Below are positions 24,702-32,581 of a DNA stretch of 42,755 bases, in pieces. The notes beneath the pieces were generated by a model, which saw nothing but the letters and a program-made list of their open reading frames with translations, searched no databases and was not told the origin of the DNA. A program made the translations under genes and the position numbers. The stretch is from contig NZ_FUXJ01000023.1 of NCBI RefSeq assembly GCF_900167045.1, positions 1 through 42,755 on the forward strand. The letters are read 5' to 3'. Every line of letters starts with the position of its first letter. Position 1 is the first letter of the stretch. The stretch is from Legionella maceachernii. GTDB taxonomy: Bacteria > Pseudomonadota > Gammaproteobacteria > Legionellales > Legionellaceae.

Positions 24702-25952
24702 TTATTTTCTGCACTCAAAAACAATACTTTCGTCTGTTTCATTAGGCGATGCATTTCGGTCAAATGCTTTAACCGTTCGTACATTGCTAAAACCAACCTC
24801 ATTGAGCAAATTGAGCAAGAAAGAAAGATCTTGATAAATTCGAATTTTGTATTCCTCAACCTCTGTTTGAATGACACGGTTGTTATCAATCAGTTCATAT
24901 TTACCTATAGAGTAACAAATCTCCTCATCGAGCATAGCTAATTGGCTGAGTAGGATGATTGTGCCATCTTCTTTTGGCCATCTTGTGCCTCTCCATATAC
25001 CTAATTCTTTAGGAACCGCATAGCGTGTTTCTACTTCAAATACAAAAAGTCCTTTATCTTCCATATGTTCATAAATGGTTTTTAAGGCTTTTTGGATATC
25101 CACCTTTTCTGTGATGAGACCAAATGAACCACTGGGTATAAAAATTAAAGAATATTTAGCGGATTGATTTAAATCTTCAATAAAACCATGCCAGGCTTTT
25201 GGCTTAAGATTTTTGCTCTTCGCTTTTGCATGCAGTCGCTCTAGCATTGGTTGACTTGCATCAAAGCCAAGAACATCAAATCCTTCTGCAGCCAAAGGCA
25301 GTAAAAATCGACCTGTGCCGCACATAGGCTCTAAAATCAAGCCTTTAGCCTCTGCGGCATAGCTTCGATAGAATGAGTATTCATCTTGTGGTGCATTAGG
25401 TTTACTTAAATCATATACTTCAGTACAAAGGCTCTGATAAGTTTCCAGTTTTTTCATGGGTTCCTCATTGAAATCCAATACCATTAAATATTCGTCATAG
25501 AAGGTACCATTAATTTTAAGTGCTTTAGGTTCGGTACCATAAATTCGAAATCCTTGCTTTTGATAAAAAGCTTGAGCCACAAAATTACTTACTACACAGG
25601 TTAGGTGCAATTGAGTAACGCTGGCTTTTGCATGTTGGATCAGGGTCTGAATTAATGCTGTTGCAATACCTTTCCCTCTGTATTCAAGACGAGTATACAT
25701 ACCCCAAAGCACACCACGGTGTTTTGTTTTAATTGAGTTAAGTGTATAGAATCCAGCACAAGACACCAATAAATCGTCAACAAAGACACCCAATACATAT
25801 CCTTTACTTAATCCATGTTGAAAATCAGCATCGGACATAAGCACTTCCTCTTCATAAGAAGAGCCAAAGCTTTCAGGTGAATTCTTTAGGGCTTCTAATC
25901 GAAATGATTTCCATAGTTCCCAGTCTTCTTGCATTACCCTTTTTATCTTCAT
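24702..25952 (-). CDS. GNAT-SAM methyltransferase fusion
   Basis: A 416-residue chimera. Residues 1-160 are a GNAT (WGMYTRLEYRGKGIATALIQ, AQAFYQKQGF). From Met166 the protein is a class I SAM-dependent methyltransferase: LILEPMCGTGRFLLPLA (motif I) and LIFIPSGSFGLI. Met166 (25457) is preceded by GAGGA at 4 bp, so the methyltransferase may also be translated alone; the stretch from MKKLETYQSLCTEVYDL looks like a free-standing methyltransferase start. It overlaps the upstream GNAT gene by 4 bp. Substrates unknown. Confidence 0.85.
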   Translation of the reverse strand: MKIKRVMQEDWELWKSFRLEALKNSPESFGSSYEEEVLMSDADFQHGLSKGYVLGVFVDDLLVSCAGFYTLNSIKTKHRGVLWGMYTRLEYRGKGIATALIQTLIQHAKASVTQLHLTCVVSNFVAQAFYQKQGFRIYGTEPKALKINGTFYDEYLMVLDFNEEPMKKLETYQSLCTEVYDLSKPNAPQDEYSFYRSYAAEAKGLILEPMCGTGRFLLPLAAEGFDVLGFDASQPMLERLHAKAKSKNLKPKAWHGFIEDLNQSAKYSLIFIPSGSFGLITEKVDIQKALKTIYEHMEDKGLFVFEVETRYAVPKELGIWRGTRWPKEDGTIILLSQLAMLDEEICYSIGKYELIDNNRVIQTEVEEYKIRIYQDLSFLLNLLNEVGFSNVRTVKAFDRNASPNETDESIVFECRK

Positions 25953-26416
25953 AAACTGATCTCCATCACCGTTACAGGATGAGATTTAAATTCATCCATA
26001 CCGATTTTTTTCCAACCCAAGCGCCTATAATACTCAGGTATAGTAGGATCAAGAGCAAACAAGTACAGTTTTTCAAAGCCAAGTTCTTTTGCTTTCTCGA
26101 CTGCGGCATCAACTAATATTTTTCCGATCCCCTGTTTTTGATATTTTGGATCAACCACCAAATCACCAATCCACGGCCCTAAATCTGGTCGAATATCTTC
26201 GTTTAATTGCAAAGTACAAGAACCTACAGGAATTTCATCGTATAGCGCAATGTAAGTAAAAGGCATATCTTGGTTCAGCTCTTCGTAATACAAAGATTCA
26301 ATTTCTTCAATTCCGATCTCTGGCATCCAGATTTTACCTAAAACTTCATGCCAAATCTTAGCAAGCTTTGGAATACAGTCTGAATATTGTTTTAGGTAGG
26401 CTATTGTTATCATCAT
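25949..26416 (-). CDS. GNAT acetyltransferase
   Basis: A 155-residue GNAT: WIGDLVVDPKYQKQGIGKIL (acetyl-CoA loop) and FALDPTIPEYYRRLGWKKIG. The close of the domain (a YYRRLGW end) differs from the FYxxxGF subclass of its neighbours. Two consecutive ATGs start the frame; AGG stands about 6 bp upstream. It overlaps the GNAT-methyltransferase start (ATGA) and lies 18 bp after the DUF4440-like gene. Confidence 0.87.
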   Translation of the reverse strand: MMITIAYLKQYSDCIPKLAKIWHEVLGKIWMPEIGIEEIESLYYEELNQDMPFTYIALYDEIPVGSCTLQLNEDIRPDLGPWIGDLVVDPKYQKQGIGKILVDAAVEKAKELGFEKLYLFALDPTIPEYYRRLGWKKIGMDEFKSHPVTVMEISL

Positions 26417-26434
26417 AATACCTGTAAAAATGGA

Positions 26435-26791
26435 TTATTCCTCGCACTCGTGGCAAGGCGTTCCTTGATGAAACACCATTTGCCAACGATTGTGTTTGTA
26501 TTGCCAGAGCGAAGAACGTAAAGAACTTTTTGAGGCAACAGTAACCTTATAAGTTGCCAACATGACTTCAGGCGACACCTCTAAAACTGAAAAATCATTA
26601 ACCATATAGCTTCGTTGCTCTTCTTCTGGAAGAGAATCAAGTAGGTCGTTCTTATTGTAAATTGAGCCAGAGGCCCCATACTCGATAAATTCATCAGCAA
26701 TCAATAGTTTCAGTTGCGCAATAGATTTTCTCGTTTCCGACCTTAATAGAGAAATTTCTAGCTCATAAATCAATTGGTGTTCTTGTTTCAT
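26435..26791 (-). CDS. DUF4440/NTF2-like protein
   Basis: A 118-residue protein of the NTF2-like/DUF4440 type: a long N-terminal helix (YELEISLLRSETRKSIAQL), then LLIADEFIEYGASGSIYNK, and a C-terminal strand WQMVFHQGTPC. Cone-shaped folds of this kind bind or isomerise small hydrophobic ligands. The frame opens at 26833, but ATG 26791 overlaps the upstream stop (ATGA) and gives the normal family start. Confidence 0.78.
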   Translation of the reverse strand: MKQEHQLIYELEISLLRSETRKSIAQLKLLIADEFIEYGASGSIYNKNDLLDSLPEEEQRSYMVNDFSVLEVSPEVMLATYKVTVASKSSLRSSLWQYKHNRWQMVFHQGTPCHECEE

Positions 26792-27966
26792 AGCGATTTT
26801 CTCATCAAATAAACGTTGAAATCCAAAAAACAATTATGCTCTGTCATGGATATGACAACATACCCAAGCTGTTCATAAAAAGATCTTGCCTGAAATTCGG
26901 CCGTCTCAATGGTAATCACTTGGCAATTCTTTTGTTTTGCAAAAATTTCCAGTTTTTCCATGAGATTTCGTCCTAATCCTTTTTGTCTAAAATCCGGATG
27001 AACCCAAATGCAATCGACATAGCAATTGGCTCGAGTGACATCCCCATAACAACCTGCTAAAACGGTCCTTTTGTCGATAGATTTTATGTAGATGGTAAAG
27101 GGAGTATGATTGTAAGCACCAATCATTTCTTCATTGTAGATCTTTAAGCCGTCAGATAAAATGGCAGTGATTTCTTGGTTGGTTCGTTCTTCGAAACAAA
27201 TCTCATAGTTATTGTTCTTGGCTAAAATTATAAGCTCTGGTATTTTTGCATCTTCTGGTGCATCGGAATGATAACCGCTCCAAAGAATACCTCCATAAGG
27301 TTGTAGTATTTTTTCAACCAACTTTTTTAAATGAGTTGAATCACCTTCCTTATAAACTCGATTAAAACTTTCAGAAAACTCCCTGGCTAAATCAGGATTT
27401 TCTTGATGCAAATAGCGAATGATTGATTTACCACTGGCGCACCATTTATTTTGAGCTCTAAAATAAAATTGAGACAATGCTTCAAAAAGCCATGAGGCTG
27501 AGGCAATTTGTTCTTCATAAGACTTAGGAGATAAAATATCTTCTAAGACATCCGTAATTAAAAAACGCTCTTTATCAATTTGATTTTTATCCCAAGAAAG
27601 AGGTCCGCGCTTTAAGTAAAGATGGGCCTCCTCTCTAATCCCGTTTGAAAAATCGCTAGCTGGCATCATATCTTTTCCCGACAAAATCATTTGAATGGTT
27701 CCTGAAATACCGGAATTTATTCTCGATTCTTCAAAAAAATAACGAATGGATTCTCTGTCGTGTACAAAAGCATCAATAGGCCAACCTTCATAAACAAAGG
27801 CTTCACGATAAGCTCTGATTAATTTTTCATAGACGATTACGAGATCTAAATCTGAGACTTGGGTTTCTTCCCCTTGAGAAACCGAACCGGCCCAAAAAAC
27901 AGCACGTGCTTCTGAGTAACGTTCATGAATTAACTTTTGAATTGTTTCTTGAGGTGAGCAACGCAT
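26788..27966 (-). CDS. Nucleotidyltransferase-GNAT fusion
   Basis: A 392-residue chimera. The N-terminal domain is a nucleotidyltransferase with GSVSQGEETQVSDLDLVIVY (the GS plus DxD signature, about 27-46) and a helical C-terminal bundle (about 155-225), as in aminoglycoside nucleotidyltransferases. Residues about 255-390 are a GNAT (YVDCIWVHPDFRQKGLGRNL, ARSFYEQLGYVV). Nucleotidylation plus acetylation on one chain points to antibiotic or metabolite inactivation; inference. ATG 27966 is preferred over the ORF opening at 27999. The remnant at 1658-1888 matches its helical bundle. Confidence 0.84.
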   Translation of the reverse strand: MRCSPQETIQKLIHERYSEARAVFWAGSVSQGEETQVSDLDLVIVYEKLIRAYREAFVYEGWPIDAFVHDRESIRYFFEESRINSGISGTIQMILSGKDMMPASDFSNGIREEAHLYLKRGPLSWDKNQIDKERFLITDVLEDILSPKSYEEQIASASWLFEALSQFYFRAQNKWCASGKSIIRYLHQENPDLAREFSESFNRVYKEGDSTHLKKLVEKILQPYGGILWSGYHSDAPEDAKIPELIILAKNNNYEICFEERTNQEITAILSDGLKIYNEEMIGAYNHTPFTIYIKSIDKRTVLAGCYGDVTRANCYVDCIWVHPDFRQKGLGRNLMEKLEIFAKQKNCQVITIETAEFQARSFYEQLGYVVISMTEHNCFLDFNVYLMRKSL

Positions 27967-28016
27967 GTAATCTGTTTCCTTTTTTTTCGCTAAAATCACC
28001 TGATTTCCAGGTTGAT

Positions 28017-28289
28017 CTATTTTATTTGATCAGTCATTTCGACATTACCATCAATCGGTAAATCTTTTTCGCATTTTTTACTTTGTACTTTTTCTTCTTT
28101 TGCAACAACGACGTGACGGTGATTTGGCAGAAGTTGGGCATTCAATTCTTGCAATGCAGAACCAATAATTCCTTTTTGTGGCTTTTTATAACGATAATAC
28201 AACCATCCTTTCTGTTCTAACCATAAGCAGAACCGATTAAAAACATATGCGGTAAACAGAATCCCAATCAGATAAATAAATAATCTCAT
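28017..28289 (-). CDS. Small single-pass membrane protein, unknown
   Basis: A 90-residue protein with one N-terminal membrane helix (MRLFIYLIGILFTAYVFNRF), a short aromatic amphipathic stretch (WLEQKGWLYYRYKKP), and a hydrophilic tail rich in Lys/Glu. I do not recognise the family. ATG 28289 is chosen over the TTG at 28325. It lies between the MerR-TipAS gene and the nucleotidyltransferase-GNAT gene, with gaps of 60 and 50 bp, in the same transcription unit. Confidence 0.6.
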   Translation of the reverse strand: MRLFIYLIGILFTAYVFNRFCLWLEQKGWLYYRYKKPQKGIIGSALQELNAQLLPNHRHVVVAKEEKVQSKKCEKDLPIDGNVEMTDQIK

Positions 28290-28349
28290 AATTCTCACTA
28301 TTTCATTAATTTTCGCCAAACTCAAAAAAGTCTGGCGAGTTAAAAACCA

Positions 28350-29390
28350 TTATTGATGTGTTTCTAGTGCTTTACTTATCCAAGCTGATGCTTCTGCATT
28401 GAACAGTAATTTAATATGCCATGGCTTTATCATCTCCTGAGGAGGCGGCATTGTTTTTAAGGCTTTTACTTCATGCTCTTGTCGCGAAATTTCTTGCCAT
28501 AATAAAATACCGATTAAGTAATCTCTATTTCCTGCAGCTAAATAATTATCGATTAAGTCTTTCCATTCTTGAGCAAGCCTTTTCCCATGCTCTCCTTCAG
28601 GTGGAGAGTTCATGTTATCGATAATTTGGTTGTACAGATTATTCCAACGCTTCAACGAATAGGCCATCATCGCACGCGACAACCAATAAGCACCTTCCGG
28701 GGTGATTTCCAATTGGGTTAGTCTCCCAGATTGTATGCTTTCCAAAAGACTGGCTCCCAATTTGACTTGCTCAGTAAAAAATTTCTTCATTTTTTTTGAT
28801 AAATCTTCCATAACAGCAGCAATTCGCTCACCATCTGGTCCTTCAGGATCACCTACCTTTTGTTGGTTAATTTCCTCAATAATCGAATCTCTAAGTGCAA
28901 ATTCTTCAGGAAATTGCTCGTAAAGAAACAAGTAGTCTTCAAATTGAGAAACAGTTAATTGTTTTCCAGCCCACGTTTTTTTCAATTTATCTCGTAGATT
29001 TTCTGTCATTTTATACCCCTCTATGAGTAACAACAAATCTTGCCAATTAGGAAACATTGATGCAGAACGGCTTTTTAGAATTTCTTCAAGCACTTGATTC
29101 ACTTTCAGTAAATCTTCACTTTGCTTTCTGATTACTTGATGTTGTGCTTGCAGGTGAGCATAAACATTGGAATGTTTTTGCAGAATATCCTTTATTTTGC
29201 TTAATGAAAAACCAAAATACTTCAAAGCAATAATCTGCTGTAACTTTGCCAAATCCGGCTCGGTGTAACAGCGGTAGCCATTGGGCTCACGATAAGAGGG
29301 TTGTAACAAACCTATTTTGTCATAATGCCGCAACATGCGAACCGATGTCTGAGTTAACTCACTGATTTCTTTTATATGCCATTTTGTCAT
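28350..29390 (-). CDS. MerR regulator with TipAS-like ligand domain
   Basis: A 346-residue MerR-family activator. Residues 1-70 form the winged helix (TKWHIKEISELTQTSVRMLR, HYDKIGLLQPSYREPNGYR), followed by a dimerisation coil, and the long C-terminal part (about 140-345) contains an all-helical TipAS-like region with SRAMMAYSLKRW and LIGILLWQEISRQ. TipA-class proteins bind thiopeptide and other antibiotics and activate their own promoter. ATG 29390 (or 29393) follows GGAGG; the ORF opening at TTG 29405 is less likely. As the first gene behind a 19-bp-spacer promoter it probably controls the whole downstream 12-gene unit. Confidence 0.87.
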   Translation of the reverse strand: MTKWHIKEISELTQTSVRMLRHYDKIGLLQPSYREPNGYRCYTEPDLAKLQQIIALKYFGFSLSKIKDILQKHSNVYAHLQAQHQVIRKQSEDLLKVNQVLEEILKSRSASMFPNWQDLLLLIEGYKMTENLRDKLKKTWAGKQLTVSQFEDYLFLYEQFPEEFALRDSIIEEINQQKVGDPEGPDGERIAAVMEDLSKKMKKFFTEQVKLGASLLESIQSGRLTQLEITPEGAYWLSRAMMAYSLKRWNNLYNQIIDNMNSPPEGEHGKRLAQEWKDLIDNYLAAGNRDYLIGILLWQEISRQEHEVKALKTMPPPQEMIKPWHIKLLFNAEASAWISKALETHQ

Positions 29391-29410
29391 CATGTCTCCT
29401 CCCAAGATTG

Positions 29411-29441
29411 AGAATAGGGCATGACACTATGTTAGGGTCAA
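29411..29441 (-). promoter_or_regulatory. MerR-type promoter of the 12-gene operon
   Basis: On the minus strand: -35 TTGACC (29441-29436), -10 TATTCT (29416-29411), spacer exactly 19 bp. The spacer carries an imperfect dyad around ACA-TAG-TGT. The layout equals that before the MerR-QueF gene, with identical -35 hexamers. Confidence 0.7.
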
Positions 29442-29460
29442 TAGTCAAATTCAAAACCTG

Positions 29461-29565
29461 TTATCCAATGAGTTTTTTACCAAATAATGGTGTAAGCACC
29501 ATTTGCATCATTCCATGATGCCACTCATCGAGTGGCTTTACTCCTGATGCTGTTTCCGGAATCTG
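29461..29565 (-). pseudogene. C-terminal fragment of an APH-type kinase
   Basis: A 34-codon open stretch (PETASGVKPLDEW, then MVLTPLFGKKLIG and stop) that aligns with the last residues of the kinase at 33162-34115 (EETAPGGKPRNEW, then MALTPLFYVP). DNA similarity is also clear: GCCACTCAT..GTGGCTTT occurs in both. A stop lies just upstream in frame, so only the 3' end of a second copy survives. The rest of the 29406-29646 gap shows no gene. The GCCACTC-ATC-GAGTGGC hairpin at about 29519-29537 is part of this coding remnant. Confidence 0.65.
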
Positions 29566-29646
29566 TCAATAAAAATGAATTATTCCGTCTTGTCTAGGCG
29601 TGCCTTCTTAAGCACTCAAATTTATCGATAATTAAATATTCTTTTA

Positions 29647-30894
29647 TTATTCTTGTTCAAATGCAGTATAAAATTTGAGAAAAGATGTTTCAGGCCAACA
29701 ACGTTTTAATTCAGCTAACATGGCTTGAGCCATCGCTCGTAAGTAGGGTAAATGTTGATAAGCATTGCTACTATCTATAAATGCTTGCAACCTCGATAAA
29801 ACCCTAGGTCTAACCCAGTTATCTTCTTCATTCCATAAAGAATCCTTCGGTACAGGACCTGAAGGTCCAATCCTATCTTTTTCCCAAGTTGAATTAATAA
29901 AAGGTATCGTTTGTTGTAAAAGCCAAAAACCGCAGGCATAGGTATAAGCTTGATTGTATTGTTTATCATCAGTTGCTTCTGAAATCGTTTGTTTGAGTTC
30001 CTCCCTATAGATTTGTTCCATATGCTCAATAACATCCGTAGGAATGGCTTTAGCACACCAGCACGTTGGCATACTCATTCGCAAATAAGTCCCATCTAAC
30101 AAAGCATTACGCACAACACACCATTCAAAATCAATAAGCTGCAAATCTTTAGTTTCTGCATGATCAAATACATTATCAGGACAAATGTCCCCATGAGTCA
30201 GAACAGTAAAAGATCCGGGCTTTATTACATATTCAATTAAAGATTTCGCTTCTTCAATGCATTCATGAGTTAAAGTTAAGCCTAAATTTTTATTTGCCAA
30301 TCCCAGTTTCGGTAATAAATCATTCAATGTGAAATTAAGCTCATCATCAACCGTTTCCGCCTCAGGATGAATCATTTGCAAAATTTGTTCATAAAGCCCG
30401 GTATTTCCAAAACTTGCTGCATGAAAACTTCCCAAGGCTTTCATAAAACGGGTTAATGCAGCAATAGCTTTTTTGCGATCAGCTACAGTAAGTGAATCGA
30501 CTAAACTAACATGCTGAACTCCTAAATCTTCAATCAGAATAAATCGATACTCTTTACTTCCACCAAAAAACTTTGGGACATTATGCTTGTTTTGCTTAAT
30601 CTCAGAGGCAAATTCAAGACCTGCCCAATCCCTTGCAAATCTTGCATAAGCTTCCTCATCATTAGCATCGGTGTCTTCTCGTAAAGATTGTTTTAAAATA
30701 ATACTTTCAGGGATTTCTTTCGTTTGGCTTGATAAAAAGAGTCTTACTACGCAATTTCTCCGTTCAGGCTCACTTAAAAACTGAGTGGAAATTATCTTAA
30801 CCTCTGCATCAAATCTCTTATTTAATATATAGGTGATTTTATCAAGAAGATTAGAATCAAGAATTCTGTGTTCATTTATGGAGCTTGCTTTCAT
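29647..30894 (-). CDS. APH/ecdysteroid-kinase-like phosphotransferase
   Basis: A 415-residue kinase, longer than the other APH-fold proteins here. N-lobe SIILKQSLR, linker FILIEDLG, catalytic loop HGDICPDN (about 237-244), metal site LIDFEWC. Length and motif spacing resemble the larger EcKinase/CHK-like group of the choline kinase superfamily. It overlaps the AlaX-like gene by 23 bp and is the last gene of the four-gene unit with DUF2000, YbaK-like and AlaX-like proteins. Substrate unknown. Confidence 0.82.
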   Translation of the reverse strand: MKASSINEHRILDSNLLDKITYILNKRFDAEVKIISTQFLSEPERRNCVVRLFLSSQTKEIPESIILKQSLREDTDANDEEAYARFARDWAGLEFASEIKQNKHNVPKFFGGSKEYRFILIEDLGVQHVSLVDSLTVADRKKAIAALTRFMKALGSFHAASFGNTGLYEQILQMIHPEAETVDDELNFTLNDLLPKLGLANKNLGLTLTHECIEEAKSLIEYVIKPGSFTVLTHGDICPDNVFDHAETKDLQLIDFEWCVVRNALLDGTYLRMSMPTCWCAKAIPTDVIEHMEQIYREELKQTISEATDDKQYNQAYTYACGFWLLQQTIPFINSTWEKDRIGPSGPVPKDSLWNEEDNWVRPRVLSRLQAFIDSSNAYQHLPYLRAMAQAMLAELKRCWPETSFLKFYTAFEQE

Positions 30895-31546
30895 CTTTTA
30901 AACCTAAGTTGGGATCAAGGAGCTTTATTTCTATGCGTTCTTTTCCGCTGCCAATATTAACCCTTTTTAGGGTAATGAATCCAACTTCCGCGGTTGATTG
31001 TACATGTGTTCCACCACAAGAAACCTTAGAAAATCCTTCAATCTCCCAATAACGTCTTTGATTCTTTACATCGGAAAAACCAGTGCGAATAAGCATATCT
31101 TTTGCAATAATTTGATTGTATTCAAACAAAAGAGAGTCAAAAATATCCGAGATATTGTGCTGATAGCTAAAGTCAATTCTAGCCTTATGTTCAGCAATAT
31201 GCGCACCTATTTTTTCAATGGGAAGCATTCTTTGGACAAGTTCCAAGATTAATTCAGCAGCAAAATGAAGACGCATCAATTTGTAGCGACGAACAAAGTC
31301 GATTTCCATAAGGACAACATCCCCTTTAGAAAGCCCATGCTCCGAAGGTAATGTATAATAAATCAAGTCATCTTCTATTTCAGAATGAGTGACCATCAGG
31401 CCATTCACGCGAACTGTATCACTTTCTTGACCACCGGAAAACGAAAAACCAATAGTCTCTGCAAAAAGTAGGCGATTCTCATTTACTGACACTACTTTAG
31501 TCATTAATTGGCGTTGATAGGGATTATCCCAAAATATTTTTTGCAT
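30872..31546 (-). CDS. AlaX-like alanyl-tRNA editing domain protein
   Basis: A 224-residue stand-alone editing domain of the AlaRS/ThrRS second additional domain family. Seen: FSFSGGQESD (the GGGQ-like loop), RRYKLMRLHFAAEL and the C-terminal zinc/catalytic CGGTHV. In AlaX the first zinc motif is HxxxH; here it is HFAAE, so one His is replaced by Glu while the Cys and His of CGGTHV remain. By family it hydrolyses mischarged tRNA, typically Ser- or Gly-tRNA(Ala). It lies 3 bp after the YbaK-like gene. Confidence 0.85.
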   Translation of the reverse strand: MQKIFWDNPYQRQLMTKVVSVNENRLLFAETIGFSFSGGQESDTVRVNGLMVTHSEIEDDLIYYTLPSEHGLSKGDVVLMEIDFVRRYKLMRLHFAAELILELVQRMLPIEKIGAHIAEHKARIDFSYQHNISDIFDSLLFEYNQIIAKDMLIRTGFSDVKNQRRYWEIEGFSKVSCGGTHVQSTAEVGFITLKRVNIGSGKERIEIKLLDPNLGLKDESKLHK

Positions 31547-31549
31547 AAC

Positions 31550-32044
31550 TTACTCTCTAATCTTTACCACTATCCCATTTGTTACCTGCTTAAGTGCTTC
31601 TGGAGACAATGAAAATACTGCGTTGGGCGTTCCTGCTGCGGCCCAGAGGACTTCATGGCATAACAAATCTTCATCGATAAGAACCGTATTAATAACATTT
31701 TTGTGGCCAACTGGAGGGATCCCACCAATCGCAAAACCAGTTATTTCTCGTGTAAAATCTGCATCAGCCTTCCCAATAGATTCACTGATGAGATTCCCAA
31801 TCAGGCTCTCATTCACACAATTAACACCACTTGCTAATACCAATACCGGCTTGTTGGTTTTTTCAGTGCAAAATAATAGTGACTTCACAATTTGAGCAAC
31901 ACCACAACCCAAAGTATCAGCGGCATCTTTTGCAGTGCGTGTGCTCGAATCAAGTTCCTTGACCTCACACGATAGACCCTTTTGAGATAAAAAATCCTGT
32001 ATGATTTGGGCGCTTTTACTTAAATTTTTACCTTTATTCATCAT
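31550..32044 (-). CDS. YbaK/ProX-like aminoacyl-tRNA deacylase
   Basis: A 164-residue protein of the YbaK/EbsC/prolyl-tRNA editing family: VAQIVKSLLFCTE (with the catalytic-site Lys), TGFAIGGIPPVGH and AAAGTPNAVFSLSPEAL. Family members deacylate mischarged Cys- or Ala-tRNA(Pro) in trans. Starts at ATG 32044 or 32041 are both possible; the GTG at 32050 is less likely. It lies between DUF2000 (13 bp) and the AlaX-like gene (3 bp), so the three are cotranscribed. Confidence 0.9.
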   Translation of the reverse strand: MMNKGKNLSKSAQIIQDFLSQKGLSCEVKELDSSTRTAKDAADTLGCGVAQIVKSLLFCTEKTNKPVLVLASGVNCVNESLIGNLISESIGKADADFTREITGFAIGGIPPVGHKNVINTVLIDEDLLCHEVLWAAAGTPNAVFSLSPEALKQVTNGIVVKIRE

Positions 32045-32057
32045 GATCACTTACTTA

Positions 32058-32480
32058 TCATCGCCACAAAGAACACTTCCTAGTCAGCTCTGTCACTACA
32101 TCCCAATCCCCAAATAAAACAATGCCATAGTAAATCAGATCGCTATCGTTAACCTGTGCCGTTCTTTCAATTTGCTCTTGATAGGTACCCACAGTCATCG
32201 TATCGGTAAAATCATTAAAAAGAACATTTTTTGCTAAAGCATGCTGGCGTAATGTTCTAATTTTATTGGAGTTCTCACAAAGAATGATAAAAGGTATTTC
32301 TGAAATATAAGGGTGAGAACCTCCATCTGCATCTCGATAATTGGTTAAACGCAGTTCTTTTTCACCAATCACAGCGCCTAAACCAATACACATATGAGCA
32401 AGCGCATTCATCACTTTTCCTGGCTCAATACGCTTATTAAGCACCGCAACCAGTTTGTTTTTAAAAGGGTGTTCCACCAT
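32058..32480 (-). CDS. DUF2000 (PTH2-fold) protein
   Basis: A 140-residue DUF2000 protein: LVAVLNKRIEPGKVMNALAH at the N-terminus, PFIILCENSNKIRTLRQHA and YGIVLFGDWDVVTELTRKCS. DUF2000 is grouped with the peptidyl-tRNA hydrolase II fold by structure databases (from memory); enzymatic activity is not established. GGAGG stands 5 bp before ATG 32480, which is preferred over the ORF opening at 32492. First gene of the editing operon and divergent from the XRE-cupin regulator. Confidence 0.82.
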   Translation of the reverse strand: MVEHPFKNKLVAVLNKRIEPGKVMNALAHMCIGLGAVIGEKELRLTNYRDADGGSHPYISEIPFIILCENSNKIRTLRQHALAKNVLFNDFTDTMTVGTYQEQIERTAQVNDSDLIYYGIVLFGDWDVVTELTRKCSLWR

Positions 32481-32505
32481 ACAGTCCTCCACAATCTACT
32501 TCACA

Positions 32506-32561
32506 ATTCGTGCGTTATAACGCATAATAAACCAGTATACATTCGTGCGCTAAAACGCACA
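32506..32561. promoter_or_regulatory. Twin palindromic operators between DUF2000 and XRE-cupin genes
   Basis: Two near-identical 21-bp elements 35 bp apart. The first holds the perfect palindrome TGCGTTATAACGCA (32511-32524), the second GTGCGCTAAAACGCAC (32545-32560), and both are preceded by ATTCGTGCG in part and followed by AA. The shared pattern is GTGCGYTAWAACGCAY. They lie in the 101-bp divergent gap, and the obvious binder is the XRE-cupin protein encoded to the right. Confidence 0.75.
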
Positions 32562-32581
32562 AGCTTTTATTAAGGGACATC

